Source: Acidobacteriaceae bacterium (GTDB taxonomy: Bacteria > Acidobacteriota > Terriglobia > Terriglobales > Acidobacteriaceae). Taken from it: a stretch of DNA of 64,000 nt. Positions 59,201 to 64,000 of the stretch are shown one piece after another (the first letter of the stretch is position 1; each line of letters begins with the position of its first letter). The position numbers were made by a program, and so were the translations under genes. The notes below the pieces were generated by a model. That model had not been told where the DNA came from and made no database searches. It was given only the letters and a program-made list of their open reading frames with translations. The DNA lies in the NCBI GenBank assembly GCA_030041045.1, contig JASHOQ010000068.1:1-64000 (forward strand), given 5' to 3'.

Positions 59201-60737
59201 CGTCTTCACGGTCGACAGCACCACGTACTCGGCCACATTGACCAACGGCGCCGCCTCCGTCCAGGTCAGCGGCCTCAAGGCCGGCGCGCACACCGTCTCC
59301 GCTGCTTACACCAGCACCAACGGCTACACTGCTTCGTCCTCGTCCACGGCCACGCTCACAGTTGGGCAGGCCACGCCGGTCATCGCCTGGCCCGCACCCA
59401 ACCCCATCACCTATGGGACCGCGCTGAGCGCAACCCAGCTTGACGCGACCGCCTCGGTGCCCGGCACATTCGCCTACAACCCCGCCGCGGGCATCGTGCT
59501 CAACGCAGGCACGCAGACGCTCACGCTCACCTTCACGCCGACCGACACCACCGATTACACCTCCGTGATGCAGTCGGTCACGCTGGTCGTGAACCAGGCC
59601 GTCAGCAACGTTGCGCTCACGGCGAATCCCAATCCTGCCGCGCAAGGAATGACGGAGACGCTCACTGCTACCGTCACCGGCGCGGGCACGCTCACCGGCT
59701 CGGTGGTCTTCACCTCCGGCTCAACCACGCTCTGCACCACGGCGCTCACCGCCAGCGACGTGGCCTCGTGCAGCTTTGTCCCGTCGGCCTCGGGCACGCT
59801 CACAATTACGGCCACCTACGCGGGCGATGCCAACCACTCCGGCTCCTCGGCCAGCCTCTCGCTCAACGTCTATGACACGGCCATCACCGAAACGTTCTCG
59901 AGCACGCAGCTCACTTATCCGGGGGCAACCAATGTCACCGTCTGCGTCGCCGGGGCTACCAAGGCCACGCCCACCGGCACGGTCAAAATTGAAGACGGCA
60001 CCACGGTCCTCACCACGCTGACTCTCGGCAGCAATGGCTGCGCTTACTGGTACATCTCGCCCGGCTTGAACGCGGGCACGCACTCCATCTCCGCCGTCTA
60101 CTCCGGCGACAAAAACAACTCCGCCGGCGCCTCCGCGCCCACTATCCTCACCGTCAGCCCGGTTCCGGTGACCATGTCCGTCTCCTGCTGGAACGCGAGC
60201 TTCGCCTACGGCGCCAACTACCAGTGCGACGTGAACGTAAGCTCGGCCGCCGGCTCGGCGCAGGGCTCCATCACCTATAGCTACGACGGCGGCGCACCCG
60301 TCTCCGTGCCTCTGAGCAGTGGCAGCGCGACATTCACTATCACCAAACCCGTCGTCGGCAACCAGTCGGTCGTTATCGCGTATCCGCAACAGACCAACTA
60401 CGCCGCCGCTACGCCGCAGACCGAGAACTTTACCGTCACGGCCGCGCCGGTTACCGTCTCGCTCACGCCTTCCACCTACTACACCACGGCCGGCACCACC
60501 GTCACCTTCTCCGCCGCGGTGACTTCGTGGAGTGCCGGCGCGCCCGACGATAACGGTTCTGTCACCTTCTCGCTCGGCTCAACGCTGCTCGCCACCGTGC
60601 CCGTCAATGCCAGCGGCCAGGCCAGCTACGCCACGTCCTCGCTGCCCGTCGGTAGTGACACCGTCACCGCAACTTACTCTGGCGGTGCCAACTACGGGAC
60701 CGGCTCCGCCAGCGCGACCATCACCATCGTGAAGTAG
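50274..60737 (+). CDS. giant secreted multidomain protein: NHL propeller repeats, Ig-like repeats, GH28 polygalacturonase domain, second NHL/Ig-like block
   Basis: Signal peptide; repeated GNVYVAD/GNLFVAD NHL blades; repeated Ig-like blades (GTPTGTVTLYSGTTPLGSCTLSGGACTFSVTPPAGFQSITASYSGDSTF); GH28 motifs in the centre. Confidence 0.9.
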   Translation: MLRRALVAALPPVSLAAAFVLACLFLLSAARAQAPVALPYTMTTVGGLAPMSSTAGTACPNLPAGQVSTDAFGDGCLAVNGIFGAAGRGGVVADAYGDIFIADDVDDVIHMINPSSGIMTRLAGAGSVCSTKLDGSGDGCIAATQTSVSSQRGIGVDQWGNVFLPGYGDHIAHIICRAASPLCTPAQVGTLEAVAGCVTNTGTNGTTGTGLDNTIALTLNAGTCSTSLGEINTPRGITADLYGNVYIAETATFRFRVVLGPETSPYFTGTNPLWTALAVHYPSLTQGYAYTVVDIGGDTSATTAGNSCSETTNGVVYSGTALDKFGDGCPLDFSSVSTSSSSYVQGVATDGAGNLVFTDPGNGRLRVFFVSGAGTVGAAMAAAITANNPTIATPQPGFVYSLAGGGTTSISGTPTLGSATSGIDSSIFKVAVSPQGNIFVGDNSKVEFFDINTGYIRVLFSAASSNVTTGSFCSGSSGQTSLSAYSDGCPASKSLFTNSNGLGLAVDGQGSLYLYDASSNTSGMLVRKVLAQGLAEQTLTVPLTQTFDLHLPESASASPSGATATLASTPDISAGAPTCAQNADDSVDCTVAVTATPSAAGLRSAALTITLPSGSWVNPLADIALGGIVSGSILTVDDAATTVSGVTTPLAPSTKSVFSSIAPAGVALDGAGNAYVMDLNSGSILESVAGASGVAISSSLPSNPGQIAVDQQGDVFAVGSGTPEIEELAVTGAPASAGSPSTFAATSIVYTPANSGTPTPQAAAVDKAGNLFVADNQGSPADNAVYRLTLEADPASRQTEIASGLSNPVSLAVDSLGNVYVADKGADAVLKLTPGANGAYTQSTLLTGVTPVAVAADPAGDVYVQDENSSSVLEVPVSGPAEISVYPGLVAPTGLAVDGKGDVFSADSKNTSITEIIRNAVAYTFPNETTTLSGALTNGGNLVATPENTNTSSFTLGAGASNGCMFSGSTTAGEACTFTASLDYGTGSATDVLSFVPTPAAATLGALTLSGTLTQIATTTTISGPLPANPTTSTGATFTVTVTPASGTNAPSGTVTVTVAEGGSTVQTYTPALSASGSNGVATVDVTGLAAGSFTIAASYATASNATFSGSSSASTPFTLSLPTAPTTITLHVNNPSITYGGTLTGSVTIAPQSGTGTPTGTVTLYSGTTPLGSCTLSGGACTFSVTPPAGFQSITASYSGDSTFSAGISSGVSINEARALLDVTADSYTITIGAALPAYSYTVTGFVNGDTQASALTGAPSISGSAANSNTAGTYPISITTGTLAAANYNFTFTGGYLRIVPAVQAAPVATGDSRTVTEPAFPAVCQQLTAAITMVNNDIPTSVDATVTNPDGARIQSALNACAGTGEAVELSVDGMGDDAFLSGPLSMPSNVTLLVDPGVVLFFSRNVQDYDTTPGTHTCGTVNNDTATASCLALIDIPGTSSNVGIMGYGKLDGRGGDTLLNAFPASFAGQSWWGLSSIANSGGNQQNPRFIQMDTGASNITLYKITIRNSPLFHVSTTGAVSNFTAWDIKIVTPTTSRNTDGIDPGNATNFTITRSWISDGDDNVAVGGANTAPAANISVTNDHFFAGHGESIGSYTEAGVSNILFDGNMLWGNESVDSNSTGIRIKSANDRGGLVSGIQYSNSCFQDHNTEVQFTPLYNTNTGTLTPNYQNILMQNLTFLTAGSVQFTGADNPTTNQINPLLVTLDNVNFDSLSASNFVTTGDEGTETNAELTYGPGDVSSNFISGWATFAGSNGDTVTNNITASTLFPPECTFTQIAPELTGPAGEPQTILEGDNATAVIILTPAVGGAAYPTGTVTLTDALTGDSTTVTLPGNTDTLFVPQSGLSVGTHTFTDTYSGDSNYVPATGEPYSTAGPYIVTVNAGSLTATSTSLSGVPSSISFGSSFTATATVSGSNPTGTVEFVVNGSVYSTAGVVSGAASASISLPYSTSAYTISAIYSGDTANAGSTSATATILVEAAATTTALSASATATTLGHPVTLTATVNSAAGTPTGTVTFTYTTANNSTPVLIATGSLANGAATAAADLPTGTDAVTASYAASGSFAGSVSTPMNITVNPPAIIPLSTSPIPLAYTMTTLAGGAAANCATATDTFGNGCPATQIVFTGGSSVDLRSVDADPFGNVYFTDAVASQVRRIAPNGIVTNFAGFVSGTACLPSAAQGCVPNTVKLNKPRGVSTDALGNVYIAGYDDNKAYMVSVSTGLLTLVAGTGTAGTPTASNGDGGPASAANLDGPRGIWADSLGDIYIADTTDNKIREVNTTGTIQTIAGTGAAASNGDGAPATAAAIDNPQGVMTDTNLNVYIADSSGDKVRVVCVTCGTNSPLDHLLAQLGITSPVNGDIYTIAGGGSSSYSGPFPVLATSVGMSPQKLGIDLSGNIYISDGDGAAWFLDARTAFIRPIAGKTTTNCPTETDSFGDGCPATQAIVGDGGNGIGVGTDSLGNVYVSDTLNARIRKITTNLNSPATSTGSTITQPVELHFIAGDSLASTNGVAYSSPEWLLTASSCTTNTDTTMDCLLSSSFTPSVPGARSTPLAVNSSLGNTATLALTGLGLGAGATLDPATRSTFGSGLGVTGLATDNAGNVYVSDSNSKQLFRFAPSAVAQGAGATGTALVTLVAPGAVAVDERGYTYVADTSAGTVTQIAPSGATVALPFTFTTPAGLAVDALNNLYVSDSSAQAVYQISPFTNAEQTLALGALVSPEGLAIDPSGNLLVADPGAPAIYRFYLESATRTTVTTPAVAPSLALNDAAGNLLIADTASILAVPASSNSSPFTIASLTPAALAVDSAGNLYTGASGGVLKLTRTQGYVQFAGASAPPAAVNLLESGNQAYAETSISQTDTSDYSLAPTASTDCALSSAGSGTLAIGGVCAFTASYTPTTFLTTTDTATFNGNLANAALSTPAAVQLTLTGPATPPASTITLGAFSPAAPIYGQTVTLSATVSGASVTPAGTVVFTVDSTTYSATLTNGAASVQVSGLKAGAHTVSAAYTSTNGYTASSSSTATLTVGQATPVIAWPAPNPITYGTALSATQLDATASVPGTFAYNPAAGIVLNAGTQTLTLTFTPTDTTDYTSVMQSVTLVVNQAVSNVALTANPNPAAQGMTETLTATVTGAGTLTGSVVFTSGSTTLCTTALTASDVASCSFVPSASGTLTITATYAGDANHSGSSASLSLNVYDTAITETFSSTQLTYPGATNVTVCVAGATKATPTGTVKIEDGTTVLTTLTLGSNGCAYWYISPGLNAGTHSISAVYSGDKNNSAGASAPTILTVSPVPVTMSVSCWNASFAYGANYQCDVNVSSAAGSAQGSITYSYDGGAPVSVPLSSGSATFTITKPVVGNQSVVIAYPQQTNYAAATPQTENFTVTAAPVTVSLTPSTYYTTAGTTVTFSAAVTSWSAGAPDDNGSVTFSLGSTLLATVPVNASGQASYATSSLPVGSDTVTATYSGGANYGTGSASATITIVK
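54226..55600 (+). other. GH28 (polygalacturonase) domain within the giant CDS
   Basis: NTDGIDPGN, SDGDDNVAVGG, GHGESIGSYT and GIRIKSANDRGG: all four canonical GH28 active-site motifs in the correct order. Confidence 0.88.
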
Positions 60738-60761
60738 CGGAGAGTTCCACCAAATTCTCCG

Positions 60762-60807
60762 TGCCCCATCCTTGCGCCTTGTGTCTGGCGCAAGGGTGGG
60801 AAGGGAC
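60762..60807. repeat. palindromic repeat P3
   Basis: GCCCCATCCTTGCGCCttgtgtctGGCGCAAGGGTGGGAAG. Confidence 0.85.
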
Positions 60808-60828
60808 TTCCCTTAACTGAAGTTTCCG

Positions 60829-60873
60829 TTGCCCCATCCTTCCGGCGCTTTTGCCGGAAGGGTGGGAAGCACT
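60829..60873. repeat. palindromic repeat P4
   Basis: GTTGCCCCATCCTTCCGGCgcttttGCCGGAAGGGTGGGAAGC. Confidence 0.85.
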
Positions 60874-60895
60874 CCCGCTGTCGCGCCGCCCAACC

Positions 60896-60930
60896 CGCTA
60901 ACTCGCTAACTTGCTGACTCGCCAACTCGC
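60896..60930. repeat. octamer repeat tract
   Basis: cgctaactcgctaacttgctgactcgccaactcgct. Confidence 0.85.
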
Positions 60931-60953
60931 TCTCCTGCGTTACCCTGAACCTT

Positions 60954-63047
60954 ATGGGCCGCATCCGCATACTTCCTGATCAGGTGGCCAACCAGATCGC
61001 CGCCGGCGAAGTCGTCGACCGCCCCGCCTCCGTGGTCAAGGAACTCCTCGAGAACGCGCTCGACGCCGGCGCCAATCGCATCCACGTTGAAGTCGAAGCC
61101 GGCGGCCGCAAGCTCATCCGCCTCACCGACGACGGCCACGGCATGAACCGCGACGACGCCCTGCTCGCCTTCGAGCGCCACGCTACTTCAAAGCTGCGCA
61201 CCGCCGACGACCTGCTTGCCATCGCCACGCTCGGCTTCCGCGGCGAAGCCTTGCCCTCCATCGCCAGCGTCGCCCGCGTCACCCTCGAAACTGCGGCCGG
61301 CGATTCCGGCCCGAGCGGCTCACACCAGGCTGAAACGCGACCGCTCGGCACAAAAATCGAGATCGCCGGCGGCAAGATCCTTTCCGTTGCCGACGCTGCT
61401 CTTCCGCACGGCACAACCCTCACCGTCGCCGACCTTTTCTTCAATACGCCTGCCCGCCGCAAATTCCTCCGCGCTGAATCCACCGAGCTCGCCCACGTGG
61501 CCGCGCTCGTCACCCACTACGCCCTCGTTCATCCGGAGAAGCACTTTGAGCTCGTCTCTGCCACGCACACGCTCGTCTCCGCGCCGCCGGTTGCGCGCAC
61601 CGCCGAGCGCATTTACCAGCTCTTCGGCAAAGACACCCTCGCGGCGCTTCTTCCGGTCGCAGCTGAGACGGCTCTCGCACACGCCGGCCTTCCTGAGCCG
61701 CCTCCCTGGAAAAAAGATCCCGCCCAACCCGCTCGCGCGCCCGGAACCCTGCGCCTCACCGGCTTTTATTCGAAGCCCGAGCTGCAGAAGCTCAACCGCA
61801 ACTCCATCTACATCTTTGTCAACAAACGCCTCATCCGCGACCGGCTGCTTCTGCACGCCATCACCGAGGCCTACCGCAACGTCATCCCGCCTGCCAGCTT
61901 TCCCGTCGTCCTGCTGTTCCTTGAAATGCCGCCCGAAGAAGTCGACGTGAATGTCCATCCCGCCAAAACCGAGGTGCGCTTCCGCCAGCAGGCCCTCGTC
62001 CATGACTTCGTCCGCGACTCGCTGCGCACCGCGCTCGTCCAGGCGCGCCCCGCCGCCGGCTTCCTGGCCGCGCTCGACGCTCAGCCCACGGCGAGCCCGT
62101 CGCTCATGCCGCCCGCGGTCTCGCCCGTGCCCGGTGTCCCGCAATCTGACTCGGATCGCTCCGTCCAGTCCGCCACTCCCGCCCTGCCCATAACGGCCGG
62201 ACCATTTCTCGCCTCCGCCGTCGATGACGCCTCCCCGCAACCCGAGCCTTTTCAGCTCACTCCGCAGATTCCCACCCCGGTTTCCGGCCGCCTTCCCTTC
62301 ACCGCCTCCGGTCTTACCCCAGGCACCGGTCCGGACGATCTCAACATCCGGACACTTGCGCCGGCCGCCACTGGCCTGCTCGAATCCGTTGAAGAAAATT
62401 CGGCTGCCGCAACGGCCCTTGTTGAAGCCGAACAGGCCGAAGCTAACCTTAATCATTTGAGAGATCTGAAGCCGCTCGGCCAGCTTCGCGAGTCCTTCAT
62501 TCTGGCCGCCGGCGAGGACGGCTTGTGGATCATCGATCAGCACGTGGCCCACGAGCGCATTCTCTTTGAAAAAATCCTTGCCGCCCGCGAGGTGGAGAAA
62601 GTGCAGCGCCAGCGTCTCCTCATGCCCCTCCTGGTCGAGCTCAAACCCCAGCAGATGGTGGTATTTGCACGCATCGCCGATGAGCTCGAGCGCAACGGTT
62701 TTGAGGTCGAGCCTTTCGGCCCGCAGACCCTGGCCGTCAAAGCCGCCCCCGTGGGCCTGGAAGGCGCGGCCCTCGAGCGCATGTTGGGCGAAGTGATCGA
62801 CCAATCCTCCGCGGATTCCGATGAATCCATCCAAAATCAAGACCTGACCGTTCTGTGCACGCGCATAGCCGCTTCCATTGCCTGCCACTCTGCCATTAAA
62901 ATCAATACAGCCCTTGACCCGGCACGTATCGAGTGGCTATTGTTGGAGCTTGCGAAAACCCGTCATCCGACCAGTTGCCCGCATGGACGTCCAATCGCTT
63001 TGCTGTATTCTTGGAAAGAGATCCAGCGGGCCTTCCACCGCGTTTAG
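60954..63047 (+). CDS. mutL: DNA mismatch repair protein MutL
   Basis: MGRIRILPDQVANQIAAGEVVDRPASVVKELLENALDAGANRIHVEVEAGGRKLIRLTDDGHGM; GFRGEALPSIASVARV; CPHGRPIAL. Confidence 0.97.
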   Translation: MGRIRILPDQVANQIAAGEVVDRPASVVKELLENALDAGANRIHVEVEAGGRKLIRLTDDGHGMNRDDALLAFERHATSKLRTADDLLAIATLGFRGEALPSIASVARVTLETAAGDSGPSGSHQAETRPLGTKIEIAGGKILSVADAALPHGTTLTVADLFFNTPARRKFLRAESTELAHVAALVTHYALVHPEKHFELVSATHTLVSAPPVARTAERIYQLFGKDTLAALLPVAAETALAHAGLPEPPPWKKDPAQPARAPGTLRLTGFYSKPELQKLNRNSIYIFVNKRLIRDRLLLHAITEAYRNVIPPASFPVVLLFLEMPPEEVDVNVHPAKTEVRFRQQALVHDFVRDSLRTALVQARPAAGFLAALDAQPTASPSLMPPAVSPVPGVPQSDSDRSVQSATPALPITAGPFLASAVDDASPQPEPFQLTPQIPTPVSGRLPFTASGLTPGTGPDDLNIRTLAPAATGLLESVEENSAAATALVEAEQAEANLNHLRDLKPLGQLRESFILAAGEDGLWIIDQHVAHERILFEKILAAREVEKVQRQRLLMPLLVELKPQQMVVFARIADELERNGFEVEPFGPQTLAVKAAPVGLEGAALERMLGEVIDQSSADSDESIQNQDLTVLCTRIAASIACHSAIKINTALDPARIEWLLLELAKTRHPTSCPHGRPIALLYSWKEIQRAFHRV

Positions 63048-63118
63048 AACTCACGCGTTCATGAATCTGGGAAGGTGGCAGTTCTGCTCCTCGGGAGCGG
63101 TCACTGCCGGGCGCTAAA

Positions 63119-63237
63119 GCATTTTCTGAGTAGCTATATCCCGAAGACGGAAAGCAGAGTCGACGCGACCAACAGGGAGCGGCGACCTTGCGAAGGAACG
63201 AAGAGGACACAGTAACTCAGAAAATGCCGTAAAGGCA
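63119..63237 (+). ncRNA. structured repeat element copy B
   Basis: Perfect 12-bp terminal inverted repeat GCATTTTCTGAG/CTCAGAAAATGC enclosing a GTCGACGCGACCAACAGGGAGCGGCGACCT core shared with copy A. Confidence 0.65.
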
Positions 63238-63414
63238 ACACCGGGGCACAAAGATCCCGGAATGCATCGTTTGAGCCGGCTCTCGAATTACAAGGCCAGT
63301 CCCGCCATGAGGTTGGGGTCCTTAGTCGGTTGAGCCGCCGGCCCTCGATTGAGGCAAAAGAGACGCAATATCTCTGGTTACGCCGCGGCGCCAGCCTGGA
63401 AGTGAGGTTTTTCT

Positions 63415-64000
63415 TTGACAGCAGAGCAATTGGAAGCTTCGCGCGCGGAAAGAATGCGCCTGAACGGGCATGGGGTTCTCTCGCTTGAAGATGCCCGTAC
63501 CTGGATTGAGGAGACGGGTTTGTGTCTCTTTTTGCCCCGGCGTCAGTTTTCCATGGGTGTCGCGCCGTCGTTTGTTGAAGCCATTGCCGGCGAGCGCAAC
63601 CCCAACCCCGGCGCCAGGCAGATCGCACTGGGAGAGGATCTGCTGGTTCGTCTTGAGGCCGACAGCATCGCCGTGCGCCTGAACCTGCTCGGCCAGCCCG
63701 GCGAGCAGCCCGACTTCGTTGTGGCGGCCTGGGTTTTGCCCTATGTTTACGCCCTTCGCGGCGATCGCGACTGGCGCCGCAGCCCGCAATTGACCGGCTC
63801 GCGTCAGGTCTCCCCGCTCGCCATCCAGACGTACAAGCAGCTCGAAGCGGGCGACGCCACCATTCCGCAGCTCAAGCACGCGCTCGGCAAGGAGGTCACC
63901 GAGTCCGCCGTCCTGCGCGCCATTACCGAGCTTTGGCAGCAGTTGCGCATCATTCCCGTCATCGCTGCGCCAGGCAAAAACGCCCAGTGGCAGCTCCTGC
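63415..64000 (+). CDS. winged-helix/AlkZ-related-like protein, 3' truncated by window edge
   Basis: TTG start with AGTGAGG upstream; open to window end: LTAEQLEASRAERMRLNGHGVLSLEDARTWIEETGLCLFLPRRQFSMGVAPSFVEAIAGE...; absent from the supplied ORF track. Confidence 0.6.
   Translation, partial: MTAEQLEASRAERMRLNGHGVLSLEDARTWIEETGLCLFLPRRQFSMGVAPSFVEAIAGERNPNPGARQIALGEDLLVRLEADSIAVRLNLLGQPGEQPDFVVAAWVLPYVYALRGDRDWRRSPQLTGSRQVSPLAIQTYKQLEAGDATIPQLKHALGKEVTESAVLRAITELWQQLRIIPVIAAPGKNAQWQLL

Noticed and set aside
60762-60873. P3/P4 palindromes as intrinsic terminators of the giant gene
   Set aside because: No U-tract follows either stem on the plus strand, and the same elements occur away from gene ends
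61320-62888. 522-aa minus-strand ORF
   Set aside because: Antisense shadow of mutL

Overview
High-GC (~65%) bacterial chromosome window, most likely Acidobacteriota/Terriglobia. That assignment is an inference from the PadR plus duplicated ADOP-type permease cluster and the overall gene content; no rRNA is present. I support about 43 protein-coding genes. Housekeeping anchors are asnS, alr, glgC, mutM, purA and mutL. I saw no tRNA, rRNA, CRISPR array, transposase or prophage. Most interesting regions: (1) a translationally coupled gene pair at 16677-22703, a tandem-TIR/AAA-like ATPase followed by an AAA-like ATPase/TM/WD40 protein, with a membrane winged-helix regulator upstream; this is a candidate STAND/NLR-like sensing or defence module. 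(2) A three-copy family of ~110-120 nt structured elements (5694-5804, 23281-23393, 63119-63237) whose terminal stems differ in sequence but stay complementary. (3) Several dispersed short-repeat families: GGGAACA heptamers (one copy in frame inside a molybdopterin oxidoreductase), AGCAAGT(T/C) octamers next to stop codons, and CCCCATCCTT-stem-AAGGGTGGGA palindromes. (4) A 3487-aa secreted multidomain protein with an intact-looking GH28 polygalacturonase domain between NHL and Ig-like repeats. (5) A ~1 kb non-coding region upstream of the 44.6-45.5 kb gene with a candidate minus-strand ncRNA that has its own promoter-like and terminator-like signals. No database searches were possible; all product names come from reading translated motifs.
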